Origin: Methylotuvimicrobium buryatense 5G
GTDB lineage: Bacteria; Pseudomonadota; Gammaproteobacteria; Methylococcales; Methylomonadaceae
Direction: 5' to 3'
Assembly (NCBI RefSeq): GCF_000341735.1
Contig: NZ_KB455575.1
Location: 3,604,190 to 3,668,189 of the forward strand
DNA: 64,000 nucleotides
The position numbers and the translations under genes are program-made. The notes under the pieces were generated by a model, which saw nothing but the letters and a program-made list of their open reading frames with translations, ran no database searches and had not been told where the DNA came from. This document shows positions 1 through 10,351 of this stretch, piece after piece; the first letter of the stretch is position 1; every line of letters begins with the position of its first letter.

Positions 1-5
1 ATATC

Positions 6-1607
6 ATGGGAGTCTATAACCCTCCGGAAAGCAATCATCCTACAACACTGTTAAGATTTTTCAGTATCAGCGACATCCATATCACGGATAAAGAATCGCC
101 TTCCCAGTTGATCTATATGCAGCAACTGAATCAATGTGGTTTTGAGGCAGGTGTTACGTCAGTTTATTCGCCTGTCATGATGTACACACCCCATGTGCTA
201 GACGCGGCGATCCAGACGGTAAACGCCCTGCACCAAAATCAGCCCATCGACTTCGGCATCTCATTGGGGGATGCCTGCAACAGCACGCAGTACAACGAGT
301 TGAGATGGTATATTGATGTCATTGACGGCAAGGTTATCAAACCCAGTTCCGGTGCTCATGAGGGCGCCGATGACATCGACTATCAGAAACCTTTCAAAGC
401 CGCAGGGCTCGACCCGTCGATTCCCTGGTATCAAGCCATCGGCAATCACGATCATTTCTGGCTTGGCTCCATCCCGCCGGACGGTAAATACGGGGATGAC
501 CCGAGCTTGCGGGAATCTTGCACCAGCGACGAAGTCATTGCCATGTCAAATGCGCTTTGCCGCGCTAACGACATATATAGCTATAAAACCCCTGAAGAGA
601 CACTGTACTATATGGGCGTCATTGATGGTGCTACCCCGAACGGGGAGATCGTAAAGTATGGTCAAGTTGAAAACTTCAGCGCGCCCCCCAAAGTCGTCGC
701 CGACTCAGACCGCTATTCACTGACCAAGATGCAGTGGGTTAAAGAGTTTTTTAACACCTCGACCGAACCGGTTGGTCATGGCTTTAGTCTGGTTCCCACA
801 GGACAGGAAGCCGGCTTTGCCTGTTACAGCTTCGTGCCAAAAGTAAATATACCCATCAAGGTGATTGTTCTGGATAACACCCAGAGGGAGGACGACCAAT
901 CCACCAGCATCCATGGGCATGGTTTTCTTGACGAAGCCCGCTGGCAATGGCTTAAAGCGGAGCTTGCGGAGGGTGATGATCAGGATCAACTCATGATCAT
1001 TGCGGCTCACATACCCATTGGCGTTCAAAAAGCAGGTACCTATATGGAATGGTTTGATAATTCCGCCAACCCCGATGAGCCGCAAAATGCGGTAGACCTG
1101 CCCGAATTGCTTGAAGAACTTCACAGCCATCCCAATCTGCTGATGTGGATTGCCGGTCATCGTCATGTGAATGCCGTTAAGGCATTTGAATCACCTGATC
1201 CGGTCGACGCTCCTGAAAAAGGTTTCTGGCAGGTGGAAACCTCATCACTGCATGATTTCCCGCAGCAATTGCGTATGTTTGATATCAAGCTCAACAGCGA
1301 CTATACGATTTCCATCGTCACGACCAACGTTGATCCGGCAGCCAAAGAAGGAACGCCTGCATGGACCTCCCGCAAGTATGTTGTCGCAGCGCAGCAGATT
1401 GTCAACACTGAGTCGATATATCAAGCGGATAACAGGTCTAACTACCTTGTCGATCCAGCCACCCAAAACGAAGCTCGCGTGGATGGCAAGGTCGTTATGG
1501 ATCCGAGCATTCGGCCGATGCCGACGGGGTCGTATAATGCCGAACTACTCAAACAACTGAGTCCGGCAATGATGGCGAAGATGCAGGTGCTGTTCCCCAC
1601 AATATAA
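6..1607 (+). CDS. Calcineurin-like metallophosphoesterase (TIGR03768-like), N-terminus possibly off-window
   Basis: Predicted dinuclear-metal phosphoesterase of the calcineurin fold. The metal-site blocks are visible in order: SISDIHITD near residue 20, GDACNS near 87, GNHDHF near 146, AAHIPIG near 336 and AGHRHVN near 384. At 533 residues it is longer than a minimal phosphoesterase and resembles the bacterial TIGR03768 group; the substrate is unknown. No signal peptide is visible from the first ATG, but the frame is open to the left window edge, so the true start (and any export signal) may lie upstream. The next gene is on the opposite strand, so this gene ends its transcription unit. The fold call is secure, the substrate is not. 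Confidence 0.85.
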   Translation: MGVYNPPESNHPTTLLRFFSISDIHITDKESPSQLIYMQQLNQCGFEAGVTSVYSPVMMYTPHVLDAAIQTVNALHQNQPIDFGISLGDACNSTQYNELRWYIDVIDGKVIKPSSGAHEGADDIDYQKPFKAAGLDPSIPWYQAIGNHDHFWLGSIPPDGKYGDDPSLRESCTSDEVIAMSNALCRANDIYSYKTPEETLYYMGVIDGATPNGEIVKYGQVENFSAPPKVVADSDRYSLTKMQWVKEFFNTSTEPVGHGFSLVPTGQEAGFACYSFVPKVNIPIKVIVLDNTQREDDQSTSIHGHGFLDEARWQWLKAELAEGDDQDQLMIIAAHIPIGVQKAGTYMEWFDNSANPDEPQNAVDLPELLEELHSHPNLLMWIAGHRHVNAVKAFESPDPVDAPEKGFWQVETSSLHDFPQQLRMFDIKLNSDYTISIVTTNVDPAAKEGTPAWTSRKYVVAAQQIVNTESIYQADNRSNYLVDPATQNEARVDGKVVMDPSIRPMPTGSYNAELLKQLSPAMMAKMQVLFPTI

Positions 1608-1734
1608 GCAGATCAGAGTCACCGATATCCCACAGAGCGGAAGGTTGGCCTTACATTTGACATTCAGACCTCCTTTTTCTAATTTGAAATTCAATATTTT
1701 TTTGATTCTTGGATTACATGGATGTGACGCTACG

Positions 1735-1779
1735 CATTGCCATCCCTGGCGGAATGACCCGCTTTTCCCTTAAGTTGGC
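1735..1779. repeat. Dispersed repeat, family A (CCTGGCGGAATGAC type)
   Basis: The 220-base gap 1608-1827 holds no gene. It contains a copy of a short dispersed repeat with the words TTGCCATCCCTGGCGGAATG and CCCTTAAGTTGGC. Related copies lie near 9866-9925, 17751-17818 and 19125-19155. No function is visible; the copy near 17771 contains a perfect hairpin. Confidence 0.6.
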
Positions 1780-1827
1780 GCCTATGGGAGCGAGCCCTAG
1801 GCGCGAAAGTGAGCAGGCTGACAGAAC

Positions 1828-2679
1828 TCAAGGTTCATCGCGTATTCTGATGAATACGGCAAAACGAGGAATGCCCTTATCGGTGTAGCCTTGATGACGA
1901 AAGCTAATAAGGCTGCCCAGAGGCGGCGGGTCTTCTCTTTCCCGCTGGCTGAATCCGGTGCCGATGTAAAATTCCTTACCGTTTTCGGCTCGGACTTTAA
2001 GAGAGCCCATCTTGCCGACAAATTGTCCTTTGCCGGGACGATAACCGATCACGACCGCTTCCGCATCGTCGTAAGGTTTTAATTTAAGCAACCGATTGCT
2101 GCGGCCATGCTGGTAAAGACTGTCTTGATGATGCAGCATGAGGCCTTCGCCGCCTTCGGCCACGACTTGATCCAGTTTCTGTTTTAATTCGTCGGGGGAT
2201 ACGACTCGGAATTGCTTAATGAAATTCAGATACGGCGTATGCCGTCGCTGTGCCATTTGACGCATTGCGGCGACCCGTTCTGAAAAGGGTTTCGGATTGT
2301 CAGGCAGGTCAAAGACCATCAGTTTTATTTTCTCCCAGCCGGAATGAGGAGCCTTGCGACTGACGATTGAAACGGTCTGCTGATATTGACCTCTTGCCAA
2401 CCATAGTTCACCATCCAGCGTTACATCGGGAAAGTCTTCGATGAACCAGTCTGGCGCATGGAGTAGGTGGCCGTTTTTAGAAATCAGTTGTTTTCCGTCC
2501 CAGCGCGCCCGGACCCCATCAAGCTTTTCGCTGACCCAATATTCCGTGACATCGATCGACGGATCGAAAACTTTGGCCTGCATGATGTCTGGTTTTTCAA
2601 TGGCCGCGGCGCTTGCAACAAACAGAAATATCGGGATAAGCAGCAGGCGGACTAAGTTGAATCGATTAGCTTTGTTCAT
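1828..2679 (-). CDS. ligE: Periplasmic ATP-dependent DNA ligase (LigE type)
   Basis: Minimal ATP-dependent DNA ligase that seals nicks in duplex DNA. The nucleotidyltransferase motifs are clear: motif I EKLDGVRA with the adenylated lysine at residue 52, motif III LDGELW, motif IV EGLMLH and motif V LLKLKPYDDAEAVVIGY, followed by a short OB domain. The first 26 residues form a signal peptide (hydrophobic run ending SAAA), the hallmark of the LigE group, which is thought to act outside the cytoplasm, perhaps on DNA taken up by competence or in extracellular matrix. At 283 residues it has the usual length. It stands alone, and its location is inferred from the leader. Confidence 0.9.
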   Translation of the reverse strand: MNKANRFNLVRLLLIPIFLFVASAAAIEKPDIMQAKVFDPSIDVTEYWVSEKLDGVRARWDGKQLISKNGHLLHAPDWFIEDFPDVTLDGELWLARGQYQQTVSIVSRKAPHSGWEKIKLMVFDLPDNPKPFSERVAAMRQMAQRRHTPYLNFIKQFRVVSPDELKQKLDQVVAEGGEGLMLHHQDSLYQHGRSNRLLKLKPYDDAEAVVIGYRPGKGQFVGKMGSLKVRAENGKEFYIGTGFSQREREDPPPLGSLISFRHQGYTDKGIPRFAVFIRIRDEP

Positions 2680-2792
2680 GCTGTTTGCTCCGTTGGTGGA
2701 CCGAAATGCTATAGGGTAAGGTCCATAATCAAGAATTCTTATGAATAATCACTCCAATCGCAGGCCTTATTTTTCTTGATTCGAAACCCCAT

Positions 2793-5700
2793 CTACTCAT
2801 TTAATTGCAAGAGCGGCGCGACATGGCGGCTCATGAAGGGGCCTAATGGGATACCGCGGATTTCTTCGATATCGATCAATGCACCGCCGATGCCGCCGAG
2901 ATCGACTTTCATCGAGGCCAGCCCTTGCGCCATCTCCATTCTGACAAAATTCGGATAACCGAAGGCCAAGGGTAGACGCAGCTTATTGAGCGCCGGATCT
3001 TCGCGAAAAGGGTCTAGCAGGTCCAGTAATTCGACCAAGTGTTGCCGGCTCAGACGCAAAATTTGCAGTCGCCCGTCGATTTCAAGTTTGGCTGGTAAAA
3101 ACACGAAGGCCATGTTGCCGTCGATTCTTTCCCGGCTCTCACCGATTCTTAAACCGGTGGCATTGCCGCGAAACTTGAATCGTTCGGCGCCGGGAAAATA
3201 ATCGACGATCAGTTGCCCCGAAATCGTGCCGGCGCCCTTTTTGAGTTTGAGCTTATTGAGTGAAAATACGTTGTTCTGAATGTGCAGGCTTCCGATGATC
3301 GGCGCCGCTTCCAGATTTTTCCAGCGTATCCGGCCGATTTTGAAGAAACTTTGGTTGCTAAGGAACGGTTGGACATCTTGATAACGAATACGAGCGAAGT
3401 GGTTGCGCTCGGAATCGTGAACGAGCGAAAAGCCGTTTTCGGCGTCCCATTCGATAGTTTCGGACAGTTGCACGCGGCCGTTTAGTCCGTCGACGTGGAG
3501 CTCCTGATCGGGTAGTGCCGCGTTGACATCGTTCAAGTTCAAGGTGGCTTTGATATTGAACAATGTGCCGTCGCTGGAGTTGATCGTAATCGGTGCGCTT
3601 AAGGCGCCTCGACCTTGAAACAATTCAGGGGCGGTATCGAGTTCCGCCAAAGATTGCGTTATTTCTCCGTTCAGGTTTAGTTCCCGCCATGATGATTGCT
3701 GTATTCCGCCGCTATCGACGACGCCGACTCGGTTCAGCGTTTTGTTTAAACTAAGCCGGGTACCGCCGCCCCGGTTATTCAGGGTCAGGTCGTCCAACAC
3801 GAAAGATTCCAGGCGACTGGAATGCGCCCGGCCGCTTAGGCTCAAGTCGCGGATCGGGTATAGCGGAAAATAACTTTGTTCGGCGTTCTTTAGGCTGCCG
3901 TCTATGCGAATTTCGATATCGCCGCCGGCCAATCGCGAATCGCCCGTGATGTCCAATTGATGAGTCATTTCGGTTAACTCGATCACTTCGTTCCGCTCGT
4001 TGATCGATAGAGACGGTGCGGCTATATTGACGCCGGCTTGAATCTTACGGCCGCGTTGCCGGCCGTTTAACGCTAATTTGAGCACCGGCGCTCGAATCGA
4101 TAATTCGTTATCGCGGTAGGCAATATTATTGAGATTGAGGTCGATTTGCTGGCTGGCTAGTAATTTATCTGCAAAGCCGGATGTCAAAACCGGCATTCCG
4201 GTGTCGGTATTGGCTTCGAGCAAACCTGCGATTGTTCCTCGCTGCGTGAGCTTTGCCGAGAAAGTTTGCCAATCGACCGCATGCGCCTCCGGTAGCCATT
4301 TTGCCAGCATGGCCGGTTGTTTCAGTTCTAAATTGCCGTTGTGTCTAAGGATGGCGGAGCTTGATTCGAATTCGGCGGTCGCTGCGGCGGACAGTTGCGA
4401 GCCTATAGCCATTGTCATGCGCGCCGTCGATTTTGTGGGGGCGAATTCAGCACTTAGACTGGATACGGGGTCTTGTTCGAGCAGGACGTCATTCAGGCGG
4501 GTCTGCTGCGAAGTTAAATTCAAATCGAGGCTATGCCGGTTTTCGCCGCCATGATGCTTGGCATGCAGTTGCACGACGGGAAACTCGGCCGTTAATTCGG
4601 AATCGTGAACTGCAATATTTTTTACCGTCGCCGAGAGTTCATGGTCCAGCGAGATCGCCTGGGGCTGGTCGATATTTCGATAGCGGCCTTGAAGCTGTGC
4701 CTCAGCGGCCGTTTTTTCGAGGTTTACGTTAGCCAGTTGCTCCATATTCACCGGTAGCTTCCGAACTAAAGCGCCAAGTGCGTCGGTTTGAGCATTGATA
4801 GCAGTATTCAGGTTCGCATCTTCTAGCGTGGCGTTGGCATCGAGCGTTAATTCGTCCACAGTGCCAGTTAGGGTTAATTCGGCATGAGAGGGCAAGGATT
4901 GCGCTTCGTTCGGTTCGAAAATAGCCAGCGTCCATTGTAAATTCGTTTGTTCAATTGGTGTTTGCTCAGAGTTGAACTTAAGCGCCGAGACATTCAATAC
5001 GCCCCCTGCAGAAAAAGGTCGGTCCAGGCGCATCGGGAAATTCTCGGCATTAACGGTTAGTAACGCGCGCTGCAATTCCAGTTCGCTTGCGGCCGCATCC
5101 AGGTAAGAGACTTTGCCGATCGGAATGCTAAGTTGAAAATCCGCTCGTTCGGGCCAGTCGATAGCGCCGTTCAGTTGCAACGATAGATTCTTTAAGTCGA
5201 GTTTTTGTCCATTTTGATCAGACTTGATCGATTCGGCTTCACCGTCGACGCTGAGTTTTATGGCTTGATCGTTGCCGGCAATGCTTTCGATGCGGTAATT
5301 CAGACGCATCGATTCGACATCGGTGTCCGGAATTAATGCAGGCCAGGCCGCCAGCAACGGATCGACGTGTATACTGCCTGAGCCGGTTTGCAACAGCGGT
5401 AGCGGCGCATTATCCGGCCAGTTCGCGATCAGTTCGGCCTGCGCCGCCGTATCCAGCAGTTGCAGCTTGGTCAAGTTCAGTTTGGTGTCGTGCGCCTCGT
5501 TATCGAAAAGGGCTTGGGCATCGATATCGATAATGCTGCCGCCAATCGCCAAGCCGCTATCGAAAGTTTGCCGGAGCAAATTGCTTTGCACGCTTAATCG
5601 AACATTGCGGCTGGCGTCGATAGTCAGATTCGATGCGAAGCCCAGGTCCATGCTGCGGGTTTGTTGCGTCTCGGTTTGGTAATCGCTTAATTGCAAGCCT

Positions 5701-6353
5701 TCTGAGCGTTCGGCCGAGTCTATCTGTATGCGCGCCGAAACATCGCCAGGAATCAAGTAGGCGGTCGCATTGATATCGATGCCGTCGAGCCGTTGCCGGC
5801 CGATCAAGTCGCCGCGAGAGTCTAGCTCGGTTTGCGAGAGACTTAAACTGTTGAATCGAGCATGCTCGACCAACACCGCCATGGGCAGATCGGCCAACTG
5901 CAAGGTATGGGATAGTGGTTGTTCAGGGTCGTCGTCCGGTGCATCGTCACGAAATAAATCCAGAGTCGATAAGCCTTCTTCTTGTAAGACCGTATGGATA
6001 GCAAGTTCATCTATCTTGAATTCGCGCAACGTAAATTTACGGCTGAGTAGCGATCGGTAAGACCAGTGCGCGCTGAGACGGCCGAGGTCTAGCAATAAAG
6101 GTGTATGGCGACGATGAATTTCAGGCGCGCTGATTTTTAAACCGTCGATTTGTAGGCGGCCGCTTAGCGGTGCCAAATCCATATTTCGATAGTCGATCGC
6201 GATGCCGTGCGGCAAGGCCAATTGCCGGTTTAGCCAGGTTTTAAAACTTGGACGATCGAGATTGGCAAGCAATAGCGTTATACCAAGCATGAAAACCGCC
6301 AACAAACTTGCCGGCAACGCCAGCCAAAAAAGCCATGAACGGAAAAGAGTCAT
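2793..6353 (-). CDS. ydbH: YdbH-like AsmA-superfamily protein (intermembrane phospholipid transport)
   Basis: Very large envelope protein of about 1186 residues with one N-terminal membrane anchor (residues about 5-32 after the chosen start) and a long beta-rich, repetitive body. The C-terminal region (around FFKIGRIRWKNLEAAP to the end) matches the YdbH domain. In Escherichia coli, YdbH, TamB and YhdP act redundantly in moving phospholipids between inner and outer membrane, probably as a long hydrophobic groove. An in-frame TTG at 6389 is also possible; ATG at 6353 is preferred because it starts directly before the membrane segment, though neither has a strong ribosome site. The usual YnbE/YdbL partners are not adjacent. 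Confidence 0.8.
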   Translation of the reverse strand: MTLFRSWLFWLALPASLLAVFMLGITLLLANLDRPSFKTWLNRQLALPHGIAIDYRNMDLAPLSGRLQIDGLKISAPEIHRRHTPLLLDLGRLSAHWSYRSLLSRKFTLREFKIDELAIHTVLQEEGLSTLDLFRDDAPDDDPEQPLSHTLQLADLPMAVLVEHARFNSLSLSQTELDSRGDLIGRQRLDGIDINATAYLIPGDVSARIQIDSAERSEGLQLSDYQTETQQTRSMDLGFASNLTIDASRNVRLSVQSNLLRQTFDSGLAIGGSIIDIDAQALFDNEAHDTKLNLTKLQLLDTAAQAELIANWPDNAPLPLLQTGSGSIHVDPLLAAWPALIPDTDVESMRLNYRIESIAGNDQAIKLSVDGEAESIKSDQNGQKLDLKNLSLQLNGAIDWPERADFQLSIPIGKVSYLDAAASELELQRALLTVNAENFPMRLDRPFSAGGVLNVSALKFNSEQTPIEQTNLQWTLAIFEPNEAQSLPSHAELTLTGTVDELTLDANATLEDANLNTAINAQTDALGALVRKLPVNMEQLANVNLEKTAAEAQLQGRYRNIDQPQAISLDHELSATVKNIAVHDSELTAEFPVVQLHAKHHGGENRHSLDLNLTSQQTRLNDVLLEQDPVSSLSAEFAPTKSTARMTMAIGSQLSAAATAEFESSSAILRHNGNLELKQPAMLAKWLPEAHAVDWQTFSAKLTQRGTIAGLLEANTDTGMPVLTSGFADKLLASQQIDLNLNNIAYRDNELSIRAPVLKLALNGRQRGRKIQAGVNIAAPSLSINERNEVIELTEMTHQLDITGDSRLAGGDIEIRIDGSLKNAEQSYFPLYPIRDLSLSGRAHSSRLESFVLDDLTLNNRGGGTRLSLNKTLNRVGVVDSGGIQQSSWRELNLNGEITQSLAELDTAPELFQGRGALSAPITINSSDGTLFNIKATLNLNDVNAALPDQELHVDGLNGRVQLSETIEWDAENGFSLVHDSERNHFARIRYQDVQPFLSNQSFFKIGRIRWKNLEAAPIIGSLHIQNNVFSLNKLKLKKGAGTISGQLIVDYFPGAERFKFRGNATGLRIGESRERIDGNMAFVFLPAKLEIDGRLQILRLSRQHLVELLDLLDPFREDPALNKLRLPLAFGYPNFVRMEMAQGLASMKVDLGGIGGALIDIEEIRGIPLGPFMSRHVAPLLQLNE

Positions 6354-6526
6354 AGCGGGCAGATTAAGCAATATACGCCTTGGGATCAAGCGGTTAAAAA
6401 ACTTGTACGCCAGGATGGTAAATTATGCCAGTCGTTTACGCTTTTGTGAGCAGTGATTGGCGCCGTTCGAGGTGTAAAAGGCTTTGTTTTCGTTCGGCGT
6501 TGATATTTCGAAAGAGGATTTGATCG

Positions 6527-8017
6527 CTATTGGCACCACTCCGGCGTCAACGAGGTACGCCAGAATTGATCTTCTTTTTCGAACAAACGGCGGCTTTCGG
6601 CGGGGCCCCAACTGCCGGCCGGATAAGTCGGGATGAAGTCGCGCTCTACGGCCCAGGTTTGCAGAATCGGGTCGACGATGCGCCAAGCATATTCGACTTC
6701 ATCGAAGCGCAGGAACAACGAGCTGTCACCTTTCATGACATCGAGCAATAAATCTTCATAGGCGTCGATCGCTTTTTCATCGCTGTTTCGAAAACCGGCA
6801 TCCAGGCTGCTGGTCCGTGTGCGCATTTCCAGGCCCGGTTCTTTGACGGTCATTTCCATGCGAATGCGTTCTTCGGGTTGAATGCTCAACAGCACCCAAT
6901 TCGGATTCATGCATTGCACATGCGTATCGCGAAAAAACTGCAGCGGCGGATGACGAAAGCAAATCGAGACGACCGATTGCCCTTTGGCCAGTCGTTTACC
7001 GGTCTGTAGATAAAACGGCACGCCCCGCCAGCGCCAGTTATCGATGAATAATTTCACGGCAGCATAGGTTTCTGTAATGCTATTGGGCGGAATGTTCTCT
7101 TCCTCCAAATAACCCTTTACCTTTTCCTTGCCGATCGTGCCTTTGGCGTATTGGCCGCGATAGGCATGCGCGTGTACTGCCGATTTGGGAATTGAGCGAA
7201 TCGATTTTAAGACCTTGACCTTCTCGTCGCGCAAGGATTCCGCTTCCATCGACGCGGGCGGTTCCATCGCAACCAGTGTCATCAGTTGTAGTAAATGGCT
7301 TTGCAGCATGTCGCGCAAAGCTCCTGCCCCATCGTAATAGCCGCCGCGCGTGTCGATACCGATATCTTCGGCATGGGTAATCTGAACATGGTCTATGTAG
7401 TTGCGGTTCCACAGCGGCTCTAGCATGACATTCGCGAAGCGGAATACCAATACATTCTGCACCATGCCTTTGCCTAGATAATGATCGATACGGTAGATCT
7501 GTTCTTCGCTTAAAAAGCGTCCGATCCGTTTTTGCAACGATTGCGCGCTGTCCAGGTCGTAACCGAAAGGCTTTTCGATGATAACGCGTTTCCAGCCGTA
7601 TTCTTGATTCAACAATTCGACTTTGCTAAGCGACTCGATGACATTACCGAAATCCTCAGGACTGATCGCGAGATAAAATGCGATGTTTTTGGGAAAATCC
7701 TCATTCTTGCTCAAGGTAACTGCCAGACCTCTATAGCATTCAGCTTCATCGAGATTGCCTCGATGGTAGGAAAGCCGTTCGCTGAACCGTGCGAATACGG
7801 CCTCATCGATACCTTCACTGACCTTCGTGCCGATCATCTCTCGGATCTCTTCTAGCCATTTTTTTTGATCCCAAGGCCTTCGGCCGATGCCGATAATACG
7901 ACTGCCTTCCGGCAGTTTGTTTTCGAGTTCCAAATGATAGAGTGCCGGCATCAGTTTAATTCGGGATAGATTGCCGGTTGCTCCGAAAATGACATAGGTA
8001 CAGGGTTCAGCAGACAT
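6527..8017 (-). CDS. zwf: Glucose-6-phosphate 1-dehydrogenase
   Basis: Oxidises glucose 6-phosphate to 6-phosphogluconolactone with NAD(P)+ in the oxidative pentose phosphate route. Visible are the N-terminal nucleotide-binding block [29 protein letters not shown], and the active-site block RIDHYLGKG with the catalytic His; the usual Glu after LGK is Gly here. Length 496 matches the family. It lies just downstream of gnd on the same strand, 27 bases away, so the two oxidative steps are probably co-transcribed; a lactonase gene is not between them. In ribulose-monophosphate methanotrophs this pair supports the dissimilatory formaldehyde cycle and NADPH supply. Confidence 0.97.
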   Translation of the reverse strand: MSAEPCTYVIFGATGNLSRIKLMPALYHLELENKLPEGSRIIGIGRRPWDQKKWLEEIREMIGTKVSEGIDEAVFARFSERLSYHRGNLDEAECYRGLAVTLSKNEDFPKNIAFYLAISPEDFGNVIESLSKVELLNQEYGWKRVIIEKPFGYDLDSAQSLQKRIGRFLSEEQIYRIDHYLGKGMVQNVLVFRFANVMLEPLWNRNYIDHVQITHAEDIGIDTRGGYYDGAGALRDMLQSHLLQLMTLVAMEPPASMEAESLRDEKVKVLKSIRSIPKSAVHAHAYRGQYAKGTIGKEKVKGYLEEENIPPNSITETYAAVKLFIDNWRWRGVPFYLQTGKRLAKGQSVVSICFRHPPLQFFRDTHVQCMNPNWVLLSIQPEERIRMEMTVKEPGLEMRTRTSSLDAGFRNSDEKAIDAYEDLLLDVMKGDSSLFLRFDEVEYAWRIVDPILQTWAVERDFIPTYPAGSWGPAESRRLFEKEDQFWRTSLTPEWCQ

Positions 8018-8044
8018 AGAATCGACTCGTGTTAGGCGTATAGT

Positions 8045-9490
8045 TTAAACGTTATAAGTAGATGATGCGGTTTTGCCGCCGTGCCCGGTCCAATCGGTAT
8101 GAAAAAACTCGCCGCGCGGCCGGTCGGTACGTTCGTAACTGTGCGCTCCGAAATAATCGCGTTGCGCCTGTAACAGATTTGCGGGTAAGCGCGCCGTCCG
8201 GTAGCCGTCGTAAAAGGCTAGCGCACTGGAAAACGCCGGGGCCGGAATACCGAGTTCGATGCTGAGTATGACGGCTTTTCGCCAGCCGGGTTCGGCCTGC
8301 CGCATTGCATCGACGAAGAAATCGGCCAACAGCAAATTTTCCAAATCGGGATTGTTGTCGTAAGCCTGTTTGATGTCGTTTAAAAATGCGCTGCGTATAA
8401 TGCAGCCGCCCCGCCACATCAGCGCGATTTCTCCGTAGTTCAGCGACCATCCGTATTCTTTCGCCGCCTCGCGCATGAGCCGGAAACCCTGCGCGTAAGA
8501 AATGATTTTCGATGCATATAAGGCATTGCGTATGGTTTCGATAGCTTCTTCTTTGTTTACCTCAAAACGGTTGACCGGTTTAGGCAGTTTTAGCGAGGCA
8601 TTGATGCGTTCGTCTTTCATCGCCGACAGGCAGCGCGCGAAGACGGATTCGCCGATCAGTGTCAGAGGAATGCCCAAATCCAGCGCATTGATGCCAGTCC
8701 ATTTACCGGTGCCTTTTTGGCCGGCCGTGTCGAGGATCTTGTCGAGGAGCGGGCTGCCGTCTTCGTCTTTATAGGCAAGAATATTGGCAGTGATTTCGAC
8801 GAGATAGGAGCTGAGTTCCGCGTGGTTCCATTCGGCGAAAATTGTGGAAATTTCATCGGCAGAAAGACCGAGTCCTTCGGACATTAGTTGATAGGCTTCG
8901 CAAATGATTTGCATGTCGCCGTATTCGATGCCGTTATGGATCATTTTGACATAGTGGCCCGCGCCGCCATCGCCGACCCATTCACAGCAAGGCTGGCCGT
9001 CGACTTTCGCGCTGATGGCCTGCAAGACCGGTTTGACGCGGCTCCAGGCGTCCGGGTGACCGCCGGGCATGATCGAAGGTCCGTGTCTCGCGCCTTCCTC
9101 GCCGCCTGAGACGCCGGTTCCGATATATAGTAAGCCTTTTTCCTTTAGCGTACTTGTGCGCCGGTCGGTGTCGGTAAATAGCGAATTGCCGCCGTCGATG
9201 ATGATGTCGCCGGCATCGAGTAGCGGGGTTAGTTGCTCGATATAATGATCGACCACGGTTCCGGCTTTAACCATTAACATCACGATGCGCGGTGTTTCCA
9301 GCTGTTCCACGAGATCTTCTATCGAGTAAGTTCCGATGATTTGCGTGTCTCTCGCCGGCCCTAGAAGAAATTCGTCGGTCTTCTCGGTCGTGCGGTTGTA
9401 TACGGCTACCTTAAAACCATGATCATTGATGTTGAGAACTAAATTCTGGCCCATGACCGCCAGGCCGATTAAACCGATATTCGCTTTCAT
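8045..9490 (-). CDS. gnd: 6-phosphogluconate dehydrogenase, decarboxylating
   Basis: Converts 6-phosphogluconate to ribulose 5-phosphate, CO2 and NAD(P)H. The N-terminal Rossmann motif GLAVMGQNLVLNINDHG, the block GTGVSGGEEGARHGPSIMPG and the catalytic KMIHNGIEYGDMQ are intact, and the C-terminal HTDWTGHGG block is present. Length is 481 residues from the chosen start. ATG at 9490 is preferred over the upstream in-frame start at 9526 because GGGAG lies eight bases before it and the family begins at MKANIGLIGLAVMGQ. It is first in a gnd-zwf unit. In methylotrophs ribulose 5-phosphate is the formaldehyde acceptor of the RuMP cycle. Confidence 0.97.
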   Translation of the reverse strand: MKANIGLIGLAVMGQNLVLNINDHGFKVAVYNRTTEKTDEFLLGPARDTQIIGTYSIEDLVEQLETPRIVMLMVKAGTVVDHYIEQLTPLLDAGDIIIDGGNSLFTDTDRRTSTLKEKGLLYIGTGVSGGEEGARHGPSIMPGGHPDAWSRVKPVLQAISAKVDGQPCCEWVGDGGAGHYVKMIHNGIEYGDMQIICEAYQLMSEGLGLSADEISTIFAEWNHAELSSYLVEITANILAYKDEDGSPLLDKILDTAGQKGTGKWTGINALDLGIPLTLIGESVFARCLSAMKDERINASLKLPKPVNRFEVNKEEAIETIRNALYASKIISYAQGFRLMREAAKEYGWSLNYGEIALMWRGGCIIRSAFLNDIKQAYDNNPDLENLLLADFFVDAMRQAEPGWRKAVILSIELGIPAPAFSSALAFYDGYRTARLPANLLQAQRDYFGAHSYERTDRPRGEFFHTDWTGHGGKTASSTYNV

Positions 9491-9855
9491 ATTGAGGGCT
9501 CCCAAAGCCTTGTTTTTAAGCCTCATAGTAGCACGGGGGCGATTTTTTGCACGGCTACATTCGATGCAAGACGAATCTTTTTCTTTATCGGAAGCTGCCG
9601 AATTTGGACCGATCCCGGGTTGTCGGTATACTGAAGCGTAAGGCCTTTGTTTTTATGAACTTTCGGTTAAAATTTATACCCATCGGAGATCAAAGTTCGA
9701 CGTTGGGGTCTGTCAAAGTCCCAACCTTAAATTTTTCAATGAGTTTAGGTGCTGGGTGAATGTTGATTTTACAGAAGCAAAAAATCGACCGAACACACTG
9801 TGCCTAGGGTGCACTACTATTAAGGTAAGCCATCACAGTAATAAGTATTTGTTGC

Positions 9856-9925
9856 ATTCAGACTCTACTGTGCCTCAAAAGCTTGCCATCCATTGCGGAT
9901 GACGGGCTTCCCTTAACTTAATGGC
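9856..9925. repeat. Dispersed repeat, family A, inside an 860-base gene-free stretch
   Basis: The stretch 9491-10351 contains no convincing gene. This segment shares the words CAGAC, CTCAAAAGCTTGCC and GACGGG with 19100-19160 and the end CCCTTAA with the other family A copies. The same gap also holds a possible weak terminator at 9703-9728 (GTTGGG/CCCAAC), the inverted repeat at 10056-10131 and a family E copy at 10257. It reads as a pile-up of small repeats. Confidence 0.6.
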
Positions 9926-10055
9926 AGTGGTGCCTAGGGTGTCGAGATTTACCGATTTTCATGTCAGATAGAATGACTGCTTTATGGGTTTTGAGAAAAT
10001 AACTAGCGCTTTATAGCCTATGATCATCAGCAAATTCCATGATAGTTTGAGCGCC

Positions 10056-10131
10056 GTAGGGTGCGCATCGCGCACCTTTCCACGGTGCCGTACCGACAAG
10101 AGCCCGACCAGGTGCGCGATGCGCACCCTAC
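10056..10131. repeat. Perfect 21-bp inverted repeat (GTAGGGTGCGCATCGCGCACC type)
   Basis: Arms at 10056-10076 and 10111-10131 are exact reverse complements over 21 bases, with a 34-base loop. The arm begins GTAGGGTGCGCATCG. Flanks also share a direct similarity (CCTATGATCA near 10017 and 10149), as if a small palindromic element had been inserted. This kind of palindrome is scattered in many proteobacterial genomes. It could be a transcript-end hairpin or a short non-autonomous element. Confidence 0.85.
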
Positions 10132-10256
10132 GCCTGGCACTTAAAAACCTATGATCACCAACAACTTCAAAAATACTATTGAGTTTAAAACGCGGGAACA
10201 CAGTAATTAGCTAAAAAAGCTTTTTTAGACAGCCTACCCTGTGCCTCATTAGGCAC

Positions 10257-10283
10257 TGCCGAAATTTGAAGTGCGAAAGGTAT
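10257..10283 (+). repeat. Dispersed repeat, family E (TGCCGAAATTTGAAGTGCGA)
   Basis: A copy of a short repeat, TGCCGAAATTTGAAGTGCGA followed by AAGGTATA. Other copies: 23139-23166, 32301-32328 (inverted), 44793-44820 and 58948-58974. It often abuts the hairpin repeat family B. Confidence 0.75.
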
Positions 10284-10351
10284 ACGTAAGGTATGTTTGA
10301 TTGAATCGATTTAAAATAGATCTCGATAGACAATAATAATTGTAGGAGAGC

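Noticed and set aside
9959..10201. 80-codon frame over the 21-base inverted repeat
   Set aside because: Most of it is the palindrome and flanking repeat sequence; no ribosome site or homology.
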